A DNA stretch of 64,000 nt from the NCBI GenBank assembly GCA_026936325.1, contig JAPTHN010000080.1, positions 1,429,985-1,493,984 of the forward strand. Direction: 5' to 3'. Every line of letters begins with the position of its first letter. Within the stretch, counting starts at the first letter, position 1. The translations under genes and the position numbers were made by a program. Shown piece by piece: positions 24,692 through 35,760 of the stretch. The stretch comes from Platynereis dumerilii (Eukaryota > Annelida > Polychaeta > Phyllodocida > Nereididae). Under the pieces are notes generated by a model. That model had not been told where the DNA came from and searched no databases. It worked only from the letters and a program-made list of their open reading frames with translations.

Positions 24692-24709
24692 CCGTAGGTT
24701 CTGACACCA
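24692..24709 (-). promoter_or_regulatory. Primer-binding site of the 9-kb element
   Basis: On the - strand, two bases after the 5' LTR, the sequence reads TGGTGTCAGAACCTACGG. TGG pairs with the CCA end of a tRNA, and TGGTGTCAGAA is a common start of retroelement primer sites. The tRNA is not identified. Confidence 0.65.
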
Positions 24710-24711
24710 AT

Positions 24712-24872
24712 TGTGGGAAACGTTTATTCCCAAAACATACACATAATATCACAAGAGTCCATTCAGTCCATCGTCATCTTTGCTTCTGCCGTAGCTGGCC
24801 CTGCGCATGCGCCGCTTGCCAGCGACGGCAGCACCCCTGGCGGCGGTGGGCTTTGCCGCCAGATTCCCCACA
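24712..24872 (-). repeat. 5' LTR of the 9-kb element
   Basis: 161 bp, nearly identical to the 3' LTR at 15889-16060. It carries the same GCGCATGCGC palindrome in the GC-rich upstream half. ATGA follows at 24873-24876, matching 15885-15888. Confidence 0.85.
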
Positions 24873-24876
24873 ATGA

Positions 24877-25930
24877 TAAAGCAGATTTTGAATTGAAAAC
24901 TCAGAATGTACGACTCAGCATCTGGAAGTGAAGCATATTAGATGCATGTATGCTGATGATACAATTATTTATTGCAATAATGATAATGTTGACTGTCTAG
25001 TAGAAAATTTGAATGACACACTATGTAAAGTTAATGAATGGTACAAAGCTAATAGACTAGTTTTAAATGTTTCTAAATCAAATTCAATGTTAATTAGTTC
25101 CGCTGTGAGTGATTTAGACCTTAATAATTTTCAAGTAATGCTTGGTGGAAATAGGTTAATTTGTGCGGAGTCTACAAAATATCTAGGTGTTCATATCGAT
25201 TGTAATTTGAAGTTTGATGTTCATGTTAAAGAACTTACCAAGACTCTAAATAAGAAAATTGCTTGGTTGGCAAGATTACGACATATTGTACCGAACAATA
25301 TTCTTAAGCTCACATATCGTACCTATATTATGCCCTTATTTGATTACGCCTGTACTGTATGGGGCTGCACAAATTCTAACATTCATGTTGTTCAAAGACT
25401 CCAAAATCGAGCAGCTCGAATTATTTCGGGAAATTTTGATATAATTAATGTAAGAGGAATTCAGTTAGTTAAAGAGCTTGGTTGGTTTACTATTGAAGAA
25501 AGAATTGATTATTTCCTTAATGTTTTGATGTACAACTGTGTCTATGGATTGGCTCCAGTAAATCTTTCTAATTCAGTTGTGATGGCATGTGAAGCTAATG
25601 ATCGAAACACACGAGTAAATGATACTTTGAAAGTTGATATTCCTTTTTCAAAAACGAATGATTATAAAAGATCTTTCATTTATAGAGCTTCCAATGTGTG
25701 GAACACACTGCCACATGACCTTCACATGTCGATCACAACTGAAAATTTCAAAAATGCATACAAAAGATATGTACGGGCCAGCACTGCAATAGGTTAACAA
25801 ATATGTATTTCCTGTTTTTTTATACTGTTTTTATACTGTTTTTATAATTTATCTGGGCCGCATGAAAAACTTTTTATAAAGATGCGTCACCCAGTCTAAA
25901 TATATTTATAAATAAATAAATAAATAAATA
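24877..25930 (+). mobile_element. LINE 3' fragment (RT C-terminal half, CR1/L2 type)
   Basis: The open frame from 24928 to 25797 begins at the RT catalytic core (CMYADDTIIYCN, residues 6-17). It continues through KANRLVLNVSKSNSMLIS, TKYLGVHIDCNLKF, the Y.SYI.PLFDYACTVWG-like thumb and a WNTLPHDL C-terminus, standard for CR1/L2/Jockey-group ORF2. The fragment lacks endonuclease and RT palm motifs upstream. A 3' UTR follows (ATCTGGGCCGCATG), ending in (AATA)n at 25930. The frame is intact over 289 codons, so the insertion is fairly young, but it cannot act alone. The 9-kb LTR element sits at its left edge. Confidence 0.85.
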
Positions 25931-25931
25931 T

Positions 25932-26205
25932 TAATCAAAACTGTTAAATTATGGGGCTTTTTGCTTACCCAGGGTAGAAACACTGAATAGACAATCATCT
26001 CATGTCAATACTCTCAAAAATCTGAATAAAACATCTTTTTTTGAAGATTTTGACAAAAGTCTCCTGTAGGGGGCGGGTCAGCATTGACACTTAAATTTTA
26101 TTAATTTCATCCTCTTTAATTGTGTTTGGGTCAAATATCCCTTTTCCTCAACCCATCAAGTACGTAAAATTGTAAACTCTCCTGGCTTATCAAAATATAT
26201 TTTGG
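25932..26205. other. Interior of the split DNA transposon, no gene seen
   Basis: AT-rich sequence between the LINE tail and the right inverted end. Confidence 0.4.
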
Positions 26206-26568
26206 ATGGAGCAGCTAATTTGTTCAAATTTTAAATGATCAGAGGATATTGAAATTTTGTGACTTGCCTTTTCGACGGTAACCACAACGATTTAATTTGA
26301 CACTAGAGTATACCTGATGGCAACTTCTAGAACTGTGCAAACTTTCGTCTTGATACTTTGAGAAGAAGTACTATTTTTAACCATTTTGGAAGTGTGTGTT
26401 TTTAAGTGTGAACAGTTTAGATAAATTCCGATTAAATTTTACATTTATACAACGGCAGTACATAGTAATATTATTTTAACAAATGTTTCAGAGCAGGTAA
26501 AAGAAAAAAAAAGAAAAAGGATGCACAAGAAAAATTAATCAATTAATTAGAATAATAGAAAGAAAAGA

Positions 26569-26792
26569 GGTAGGGGGGAACGGGGGCACATTGGGATGCA
26601 GGGCACTGTGAGACGGTGGGGTTTTCTTGGATCCTGGCAAGTTATATGATATGGTCTAGTTTATTATGTCTTGCATTTAAGCTCAATCGTATTGGTGATA
26701 TTCATGCAAACTTCTGAGTTCTTCAGTGCTTTCACCATTGAGCAAAATTAGTAGATGTTAAAAGCGTCCCAATGTGCCCCCCTTCCCCCTGA
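26569..26792. mobile_element. Small inverted-repeat element (MITE)
   Basis: The left end GTAGGGGGGAACGGGGGCAC ATTGGGATGC pairs with the right end GCGTCCCAATGTGCCCCCCT TCCCCCTGAG, about 30 bp, in a 224-bp unit without coding capacity. Confidence 0.7.
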
Positions 26793-27159
26793 GTAAAAAA
26801 AAAAAAAAATTAAAAAACCAATAGGGCATTTAAACATAAACATATATACACAATTTTAACTGTATCCAAATACATGTATTTACAGTGAGAGTTCGAGAAT
26901 GAGGCAATGAAGTGGAGGGGATGATATGGAAAGGATGGAATGGGAATATGGGATGGAATGGAAAGGATGGGATGAAAAGGATAATATGGAAAGGATGAGA
27001 CAGAAACAAGGAGTTCAAAAGCCTCGAACCAAGAAGCAATCATAAGGGTGATCACCCTACGGCAAACTGAATATCACTGTTTCCACCCCCGGAGGTGGAC
27101 GGGTTGACCAACAGTGAGCCATATAATAGGGCTTTGTAAAATTCAAAACCAATTTTACC

Positions 27160-27245
27160 AAAGTGTAATATTTATTGATTTATTCAATATATTTAGACAG
27201 GGTAACAATACAGCAGAGCTGTTCTACAATTGGCCCTGAGAGTAT
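27160..27245 (-). repeat. LINE 3' UTR fragment
   Basis: On the - strand this resembles the 3' UTR of the LINE at 24.9-25.9 kb. The shared order is a GGCCC box (CAATTGG here, GGGCCGC there), then CTGT/CAGT plus CTAAATATAT, then the A-rich tail. Only the tail region is present. Confidence 0.45.
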
Positions 27246-27469
27246 GTACAATGATAAAAACATAAACTAGACATGTCCGAATCGCATAGCGATGAGTGAT
27301 GCACTGCGCTACCGTAGAACGGGGTGACTTTGAACAGTTCTGGGTGACTTTGAACGCTTTTCTGAAAAAGATTGATCCTATGTGAGTGCAAAATTAAAAA
27401 AGCTACCCTTGTATGGTATATAAGCTTCCAGTATCTACGGTACTGAGTTTGCGACATGATGCATCCTTA

Positions 27470-29117
27470 CACTCTAAGAACAGTGTTTTACATTTAAACA
27501 CCTGTAAACACGTCTTTTGCTAAACATCTAAATTTTTGTGTCTTGAACTAAAACACCTGCTGAGTAAAACACCTATACTTCTAAACACATGGCATTTGGT
27601 GTTGAAATATGAAACGCTTTGTGAGCTAAACACATCTCCTTCTAAACACCTCATATTTGGTGTTTAGAAATGGAACGCTTTCTGGGGTAAACATGTTTAA
27701 CATGTTGGTGTTTAGCATGTAAACACCTGACCTATATGTAGAGCCTCATTCTGAGAAGATGCAGGTCAAGTTTGAAATTAACTGTCATTAGACTGAAGTG
27801 GACCTCAGGAGATGCAGCTTGCTCCTACATGGGATGGACTGGAAACACTCTCAGGACTTAATAACTGGCTTTTTACCTGGTAAGTGTTTTGTTTTAAATA
27901 CACATACACATCCCCAACAGTTTTAGGATGTTAAATGTGTTGTTGAACACTATTTGAAGGGGGAAACAGAGTACAATCTTTTAGCTGATCAATGTGCATG
28001 GTGTTTACAATGCTAAGTTCATCACATAACTTTATACTCATGCAGACTGTCAGAATGCAGTGTATGTTGTTGTGGCCTGATATACTGATGTCAGGAAACA
28101 CATCTTGAGCACTAGTTATGTTAGCTCTATTGTATTGTGGACCCATGGCTAAATCAAGGCTAAATGATCAGCTGAAGCAGCCATCTTGCCTGCCTCACAG
28201 GAGGGGCAGGATTGGCTGTCACCCCTGCTCATATATATGGGATAGTCATGTTTTTTCCCTAATTAGAAAAGAAGCTCCATAATAACATACAAATCAGAAA
28301 CTAGATTTTAGTTCTTCTAAAATAAATAAATAATTATCACAATTATTGAAAAAAAAAAAATTTGCTATTCTGATAAATGTGTTCTATTTGCAGAGTTGCA
28401 CGATGACCGAGATTCAACATGAGATCCACTGAAGAATACAACCCCATGCCTTGTGGATACAATTGCCCTCATCTTTATCACCAGAGATTGCAGATTTACA
28501 TCTGGAGAGTCAGCAAATACCTGCTTTAGTGTGACCATGGACTGGAATGACCAAAGCCTTCACAAGATGATCGGAAATTATTAACAAAGAACTACTGGAC
28601 TTTATCAAAGACTTATGGCATGTTGTAATGCCTGCAATTTACCTTTAATTTTGACGTTTGACATCGATGAATGGACAATGGACACTATTTTATGCTGATT
28701 AATCAATTATCATTCAGCAGAGAAATTAAGAAACATATTTATAAAAATTTTATTTTCAAGAACTGTTATTTCAAAAGTTTATACATGTTTCATTATTGTG
28801 ATTGCTTGTAAGCCAATGTTGACCTTATGTTTATTCTAATAAACTTTCAAACTTATTTCAGTGTGAAAAAATGTATAATCTAAACACAAAAATGTATGAC
28901 GTGTTTAAATTCTAAACATGTTTAAGATCTAAGCACATTCAAGAGCTAAATTTCAGAAGATCTAAACGCGTTTAGAGGCTAAACATGTTTACATCTCAAA
29001 CACATATTGCCTAAACACGATCATTCTAAACATGTTTAGATGTTAACGCGTAAAAAAAGTGGGGACAAATTTTGTGTTTAGGATTGTGTTTTACATCTAA
29101 ACACTATTCTTAGAGTG
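27470..29117 (+). mobile_element. CACTC...GAGTG inverted-repeat element with inner transcription-like unit (A)
   Basis: The ends CACTCTAAGAAC and TTCTTAGAGTG are inverted and flanked on both sides by TA. Terminal arms of about 250 bp are built of short TAAACACCT / AGGTGTTTA units and palindromes such as TAAACATGTTTA. The middle (about 27.74-28.85 kb) is unlike the arms. It has a strong splice donor CTG|GTAAGTGT (27880), an acceptor TCTATTTGCAG (ends 28393) and AATAAA at 28838. No frame longer than about 71 codons exists, so the unit appears non-coding. CACT ends and subterminal repeats recall CACTA/EnSpm, but the TA flank fits other superfamilies. Classification is open. Confidence 0.65.
27880..28393 (+). 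other. Predicted intron of element A
   Basis: GTAAGTGTTT donor and TTCTATTTGCAG acceptor on the + strand, 514 bp apart. Element B has the same donor GTAAGTGTGTTG in the same relative place. Confidence 0.4.
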
Positions 29118-29119
29118 TA

Positions 29120-29717
29120 GAATATCATAATGATGTTCACTAATTAATGTTCATATTAGCTTGTACATTGCCATGTATATTCTATCAAAATATGCCTAGG
29201 AAACTAAATAATACACATTATATATTGTTTGATGGGATGAAATAGTTTTAAGGTAAAATTGGACTTTCAGGCACCCATCTCCAAAAAAGTACACCCACAG
29301 TTGCCCAAAAGGCACCTCCATATTTCACTGCACGTTACTTTGCACTTCACATTTAACATTTCCCGATTTTTGTTGTGTTACCACAACCAAAGGGCATTTT
29401 GGATTTGTTTTTCTTAAATTTGTCAGAAAATAAAAAAAGACATGGCATAGTCTCCGCATGATCTCCACCACCATTATTGTCGGTGCACAGGCTTAAATTC
29501 ATGAAATCTAATAAGAAATGGAGCCATTTTCATGCGGTCCTTGTTTCTGGGCACCTACAATTATTAGTATTACAAAATGTGATGAAATAATTCTATAAAA
29601 TATTTGACTAATCATATGATCTGGATCATCCCAAATCTATTATTAGCTGAAAAACACAGGGGTGCACATCTTAGGAAGAGGTTCGTTTTTTTTTTCGGCA
29701 TTCCCCTACACAATGAT
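29120..29717. other. No gene seen
   Basis: AT-rich spacer between elements A and B. Confidence 0.4.
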
Positions 29718-29721
29718 TGTA

Positions 29722-31582
29722 CACTGTAACAAATTGCTGTAGTTTGTACAGTGAATTACTGTAGAAACTACAGTAAGCTGCTGTGCAACTCTGATACAGT
29801 AAGCTACTGTAGAAGCTACAGTAAACAAAACTCTACCGTAAGACTTACTGTAAATGTTACAGCAAGCTACTGTAAGCTTCATATTACGGCAAATTGCTGT
29901 AGATTTTACGGCAAATAAAACTCTACTGTAAGCCTTACTGTAAGTGTTACAGCAAGCTACTGTAACCTTCATATCACAGCAAATTGCAGTAGATTTTACA
30001 GCAAACAAAACTCTACCGTAAGCCTTACTGTAAATGTTACAGCAAGCCACTGTGAGCTTCATATTACAGCAAGATGATTTTACAGCAAGCAAGCCACTAC
30101 TGTAATCCAATATCACACTACTGTAATAACTACATTAAGCCATTGTACTGACAGTTCATTCCTTATAAAGGGAATATACCAAATGTGTCATGTCCACAAG
30201 CAATGGCTGAGCATTAAGTTCTAATTGGAGATATTATATTGGAAAATAGCCATCCCTCATATTTATGTCCATGAAATATGTTTTTAAAATCATATCAATA
30301 TTTTTGTAGACATACATGTATTTGTATCACAATGTTCACCCAACTATCTAGTATAATACTTAAAAATATATAATTATTTAAAATGTGGACTATATAATAT
30401 TAGGCTTTTTTTATTATTCTCTAAAATATATGAATTTACAGATTCAATATGGCAAATTCATTTATAAAGATGAGATACATATGAAAATTACTTTGAAAAA
30501 ATCTGTATTGTGTAGCATTTGATTGACAAATTAGATTAGATTATTTATTTTTTTAAACTGTACTGTATTACATTTGTAGGATGTTCATTTATTAAACTGC
30601 TAAATACACTCTAAATAATATCTAAGGTCTAAATGGAATAATATCAAACTATACAATATTTTGTATTCTAGTAGTCATTTCTCAGGAATACCACAAGGTG
30701 TCACTTTGCATGCATATTATATGAGTATGGCATCAATTAAGGGGTAATTAGAGGGGTAATTAGAGGGAAAATCACTGACGCAGAACTGTGACCCAGTTAC
30801 ATAAACTGAATTTATTGGCAGTATTAGACAATTGTATTAGAGTCATTCTTGGACAGTTATTCAAAGGAAGAGGTGGCACTGTTCAGTGGCTCCATGTTTA
30901 TTTCTTGTTTTAGCAGTGGAGTTGAGTAAACATTGACTGGGTAAGTGTGTTGAATAAACTAAGTATGTTCATTAAACATTCAATTAACTGATTCTTTATT
31001 ACTTGAATGCTTCATCAACTCATATGATTTTCTTCTTTTTCAGGAGTCCAAAGGACCAGTTACAGGATATTTTACTGAAGTCTGAAATGCTGTTCAAAAT
31101 TATGGAATTTCTTCTATTTTAACTACTGTTTCCATTTTAGCATCTCATCAAGTGCATTGGTTATTCTGTTCATGGACATGTTTTACCAATTATCTTGTTT
31201 AAATAAAATTGTCCCTGCATTTGAATAAAGTGGTCCCAATAATAAAACACACCCCAAAAGAACTACGGTATAGAATAATCTTACTGTAAAATCTACAATA
31301 ATCAGCTGTAGTTAAAACTGCAGTACAAGGTCCCCTTCCCGTAAAAACTACAGTAATTTACCGTAATGCTTTTACAGTATGAAAATCTATTACTGTAAAA
31401 ACTACGGTAAGATGCCGTTTTCAAACTACAGTAAGATATATTGATTGCTGTAGTTTTTACAGTAAGTACCGTACAGCAGAATTACAGTAGTGATTTTTGT
31501 TGCTGTAAAAAACTACAGTAGTTGCCGGCAAAGGAGTCTGCCGGTAGTTACTGTAGTTTTCTACGGTAAGGTTCTTACAGTG
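29722..31582 (+). mobile_element. CACTG...CAGTG inverted-repeat element with inner transcription-like unit (B)
   Basis: The ends CACTGTAACAA and CTTACAGTG are inverted and flanked by TA on both sides. The arms (about 400 bp left, 350 bp right) are arrays of CTGTAGTTTTTACAGTAA-like units on both strands. The middle carries a donor CTGG|GTAAGTGT (30941), an acceptor TTCTTCTTTTTCAG (ends 31043) and AATAAA at 31202 and about 31224. The layout is the same as element A, but the sequence differs. Open frames on the - strand (29.7-30.1 kb) are repeat translations. Confidence 0.65.
30941..31043 (+). other. Predicted intron of element B
   Basis: GTAAGTGTGT donor and a pyrimidine-rich TTTTCTTCTTTTTCAG acceptor, 103 bp apart. 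It would join a leader to an exon ending at AATAAA before the right arm. Confidence 0.4.
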
Positions 31583-31589
31583 TAGGCCA

Positions 31590-32180
31590 ATACTTGGAAT
31601 TTAACATATCTTGGAATGGATTTCATTATTGGGATTTGAATATGTGCAGTGTACCCTAGATAAAACAACCCTCATGACATGGAGAGGGATCTGTTTTTCA
31701 TCTCATATAATCAACAAATAAATACTTTCAATGCATGACAGTAGGACATATAAATATTAAGATTCCTGAAATCAGTATTTTCAATGTAGGGTAAAATGGT
31801 AGCAACACAGCCAATTCCAAAGATTAATCTCACCAGTAGGACTGTTCACTCCCATTGAACCCTGTGAAGCCTGTGTCCTACATATCTCCCTCTGCAGTGT
31901 GGAGTGGACTGTACCTGCTGCAGCTGCAGTCTCAGCATAGGAACACAGGCACTGGCCACACAAACTCTTGCAAACTTTTATGTTTCAGATCACATTTGCA
32001 TTGATAAATCAATAGAGCTCAACAAAACCATTATTACAAACTTCTGTGTATTAATATACACACAGCCATTTAATGTATGGCTGGCTTTATCTTCATATAT
32101 CTGTGAGACTGAACACATTTCTGACATTGTTTCAAGAACTAATGTTTCCTAAATAACACATATAGGCATATATGTCATAT
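31590..32180. other. No gene seen
   Basis: AT-rich sequence. A short frame at 31904-32152 shows no domain. Confidence 0.4.
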
Positions 32181-32185
32181 TTATA

Positions 32186-32297
32186 AGCCTACTATCTATC
32201 TATCTATCTGTCTATCTATTTACCTATCTAATCTATGTATCTATTTATCTATGTATCTATGTATGTATCTACCTATCTGTATATCTGTATATCTGTA

Positions 32298-32353
<56 letters not shown>
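32186..32353. repeat. CTAT microsatellite
   Basis: Impure CTAT/TGTAT/CTGT units turning into pure CTAT from about 32296. It is the complement of the TAGA arrays elsewhere. CACTCTAAGAAC at 32409, the end motif of element A, follows shortly and may be a lone transposon end. Confidence 0.85.
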
Positions 32354-32354
<1 letters not shown>

Positions 32355-32359
32355 CCTAA

Positions 32360-32785
32360 CCATGTATGTTCAACAGTTCAATGAATCGGGGATGATCACA
32401 GTACCTGCACTCTAAGAACTTTCCCTGAGTGAGTACCTCTTGTGACTTTATCCACCCTGCAATTTTAAAATGATGTTAAACCAATTGTTTTGCTATTAAT
32501 CTGACAATCCATCTCTATTTAAGCATACACATGTCTCTCTATCTCTCTGTCTTAATATTATCAAACTATCGTTATGTGTCTGTCTCTTATCAATCTGTTA
32601 TATCTATCTCCCACATATGCAATTAAATAACAACCAATCTATATATCTGTCTATCAGTGGCGTATTTAGGGGGGCGGGCATTGGGCCATTTCTACATACG
32701 CCCCTGCTGTCTGTCATACTAGTTACTTAATCTGCCAAATACCAATCAATCAATCATTCAATCAATCAATCAATCAATACATCAA

Positions 32786-32824
<39 letters not shown>

Positions 32825-33560
32825 TCGTCCATATATCCATACATGTTACTTACCTTTATGTTGTGTTAATGCCATGATGAGGTTTATCACAGCCTATGGC
32901 TTTGGAATGTATTTGTTGTAGAACTATCCTATCACTGACCATTTTACTGGATAAGAAAGTAGGCCTACATGATTTCTTCATTCCATGTAAAAGTGAAATT
33001 GGTGAATAGATTGCCAAGCCAAGCTTTACCATGTAACAGGATCCAGTGGTTTCTGGGTTAGGGGTACAAAATAGGAAATAGGAATTTTAATGGACTTCAG
33101 CTGTATTACTTAGTTCTTATTTCTTCAGAAATGTGTTGTTGACAGACAGAAAGATAATTTCCAACAAAAAACATAAACTTTATAACCTTTGTAGGGAATT
33201 AACAGGGCCATGTGTGTGTTTTATACAGTTGTTTACAGCATTGTCACGTGGAGGCAAATTGCTTGATCCCTGTGCCTCTGAAGTCTACTTCAACCGAAGA
33301 ACCTGGGTGACCTGGTGCATTCACTGTACTCCATGAGCTTCCATGCAACCGATTAACCAGATTCTAGTGGTGCATCAATCATGTACCTAGTGCAGCAGCG
33401 AGGCAGCCTGCTGTAGTGGACAGTAGTGAAATGTCGGAGGCAGAATAGTTGGAATATGACACAATTAACCCCCTGACATAAGTCTGAACATGAGGGGGAA
33501 AAACTTCATGCTGATACAGAACATACATGTAAAGGAGAACTGTTAAAGTGATGTCAGTGA
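32360..33560. repeat. AT-rich sequence with small repeats
   Basis: Contains AATCAATC repeats and CTAT runs (32750-32823), and a truncated GGCGTATTTAGGGGGGCGGG...CATACGCCCCTG inverted-repeat relic at 32658-32711. No gene is seen. A frame at 33133-33336 is not supported. Confidence 0.5.
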
Positions 33561-33569
33561 ACCAGGAGC

Positions 33570-34320
33570 TCACACATAAAATTTGCTGCAAATGTTAGTT
33601 GACGAATCTGGAAGCCTACGAAAAGAAGGCACTGCTAGCCACCTAGCGGTGGGCTTGCACAGTGCAATTAATAGATATACATATACACATGTAAACATGT
33701 AAATGACTAGTAACAGAGTAAAAACATAGGTTTTATGAGAAACTTTAGAAATATCCGAAATATCTTTAAAATTATTTGGCATATTATTCCACAATTGACT
33801 AGCATGGTACATAAAAGAATTCTTAAGAATCTCCTTTCTTGGAAAAGGAATGTAAATATTGTTAAAATCAATAAAACCTTTTCTCTATCACTTACTTCAC
33901 AGGGGCCAGCCCATGCATACATTTAAACATTAGTTTGAGATTGAAATAAACAGCACGTTGTTTGACATTCATGATCTTTAAATCCCTTAATATATTGACC
34001 TCTACAGTTTGTACAATCAAAATTATCAGCTAAAATTCTACCAGCAACATTTTGTAATCATTGAATCTTATGTAAGTTCTCATTTGTGGTGTTACTCCAA
34101 ACATTAATGGCATAATCAATAGTTGGTTGAATACAAGTACCAGGGTAAACAGGTAAAGTAAATTTTTCGTAAAACATGACAAGGTGTAGTACCTGTTCAT
34201 TACAGTCCTCGTCATACTTACATGGAATCTCAAGTTCTTTTCTATGCTGTTGAACTGTGATGTCAGAGATGACTGTATTCTAGCATCGCAATATATCACT
34301 CAAAGAGGTGATGTCATTTT
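33570..34320 (-). mobile_element. LINE 3' relic (CR1/L2 type), decayed
   Basis: Read on the - strand in shifting frames it gives LINE RT C-terminal motifs in order: a thumb-like stretch near 34.2-34.05 kb, LKLMFKCMHGLAPVK near 33.95-33.9 kb, and FMYHASQLWNNMPNNFKD near 33.8 kb. It has several frame changes and stops and is old. A related short piece (TTACAGTCCTYGTCATACT) recurs at about 63548. Confidence 0.7.
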
Positions 34321-34324
34321 AAAC

Positions 34325-35530
34325 TGGGTCAGATTCCCTGGCCTCTAGCCAATGTGAATCCACCAAACTGAGCATCACAGTTTCAACTCAGTGTCAGAGT
34401 GAAAATTGGGTCTGGGGAAACCCATGCAAGTTCGACATCACAGCCTCTCAGCCAATGCGCTGCCAGAACAAATAAGCATCACATAATCCATGTGTTTTTA
34501 AACTAATTGTCTAAGCCTTTTGTTTATAGCAAGTTCCATCAAAGTTTAAAGTTGTAAATTAGCAAGTTTGTAGATAAATCTAACAATATTTTAGTATTAT
34601 AGTGGGGATTATAACAGTTGTCTACTGTGAATGCCAATGCATTTTTCTAAAAGCTTTTAAATGCGGATTCAAATACGACATTTGCAAATGCAAATCCAAA
34701 TGCATTTGCATTTGTACCCAACCTGGAGCTGATTTTGAATCTGGAACATTTTAAACTGATATAACAGACCATTTTACTAACTTCATTTTCCTAAATTTAA
34801 AAGTTGATTCATCCAAATATGTAGGATACAGACCATACACTGAAAAAAAACAACATTTATTCAAAACCAAATTAAGAACAGTACACTTGTCTGAAGTTAT
34901 ACCATTAAATTAAATTAATGATGCCTATTTTAAATTCTCAGATAAATACTTGCAAGTTCTTGATTCGGTGATCCCTGAAAAGAATGTCAAACAGAACGCT
35001 ATAACAATGCCATCAAGAAAAATTCATGTATCACAGTGTAGTACAGGAGCCAAGGGGTGTTCGCATGTATAAAAGGGCCACAAAATCACCCACCTGATTT
35101 TGATAAAGGACCACCTGGGACACATTTTTAGCCAGAGTGGACATTCTCAAACCTGGCAGTAAGTGCATGAGATATTTGAGGATTTGTCGGAAATGCTCGG
35201 ACCCAAAATTACGCCAAAAACTGAGGGTAGGGGAAACTTAAATCAAATGAAAGCTTATTAAACCAGCTTTAAGATGAGAGCAAGAGTCTAAACAGTAATA
35301 AAAATTCGCAGAATGATTGAATTTCTGATTTGTTGGTACATACCATTAGAGTACAACAAAGGGAAGTTTTTAAAACAAATTTGAATGATCTACAGATTGG
35401 TCAAAGGTCCAATAGTGTCCGTTTGGTGTGGTGACAGAAGTACTATGGCGGAACTTATGAAGATTTTTATACTGATAGAAGACAGTTCCTTTGCTGTGGG
35501 TAAGAGTGGGATTGTCAGTAGATGACAGGG
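34325..35530. other. No gene seen
   Basis: AT-rich sequence with ATGTCAT and CCAATG boxes near 34.3-34.5 kb and a palindromic AAATGCATTTGCATTT stretch at 34.7 kb. No coding support. Confidence 0.35.
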
Positions 35531-35535
35531 TTTTA

Positions 35536-35743
35536 CACTGTAAATTCTGAAATTTTGAGTTAGCTCAAATGATTGAGTGAGATGGTTGCACAATTTGTTT
35601 GAGCCATGACAGCTTGCTGTTTTGAGTTATGATAATCTCTATGTTGTTACAACTTGCAAATAACAAGCTATCTTGGCTCAAAGGAATTGTGCAACCATCT
35701 CACTCAATCAGTTTAGCTAACTCAAAATTCAAAATTTACAGTG
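35536..35743. mobile_element. 208-bp MITE with CACTGTAAATT ends
   Basis: Arms of about 75 bp pair (CACTGTAAATTCTGAAATTT... with ...AAATTTACAGTG), including GAGTGAGATGGTTGCACAAT and its complement. TA lies on each side. The ends match element B, so it may be moved by the same enzyme. Confidence 0.8.
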
Positions 35744-35760
35744 TACCTAGCAGCTCAACA

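Larger units (their letters stand above)
15889..24872 (-). mobile_element. Young LTR retroelement without recognisable pol (LARD-like)
   Basis: Direct repeats at 15889-16060 and 24712-24872 start TGTGGGAAAC and end CCCCACA. They differ by a small length change and about one substitution, so insertion is recent. ATGA precedes the left repeat and follows the right one (4-bp duplication). On the - strand a primer-binding site follows the 5' LTR and a purine tract precedes the 3' LTR, so structure and orientation agree. The 8.6-kb inside is GC-rich, full of minisatellites, and shows no reverse transcriptase or integrase. It looks structurally whole but coding-poor, so it would depend on enzymes supplied in trans. 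Confidence 0.8.
15548..26418. mobile_element. DNA transposon with about 220-bp inverted ends, split by nested insertions
   Basis: The left end (15548 on) AAACTGCTCACACTT reappears inverted at the right (GTGTGAACAGTTT ending 26418). Matching continues inwards for about 220 bp at roughly 80 percent, including GGTTAAAAATAGTACTTC and TCTAGAAGTTGCCATCAGGT. The left arm has an extra segment of about 40 bp. With the 9-kb LTR insertion and the LINE fragment removed, the element would be under 1 kb, so it is non-autonomous. No transposase is seen, and the divergence of the ends says it is old. Confidence 0.65.

Noticed and set aside
26810-27055. Overlapping - strand frames rich in F/P/H/I
   Set aside because: Arise from an AAAGGATGGAATGG-type purine repeat; no domain.
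29706-30116. 136-codon frame (CCNIYSKAYGRVLF repeats)
   Set aside because: Translation of the arm repeats of element B.
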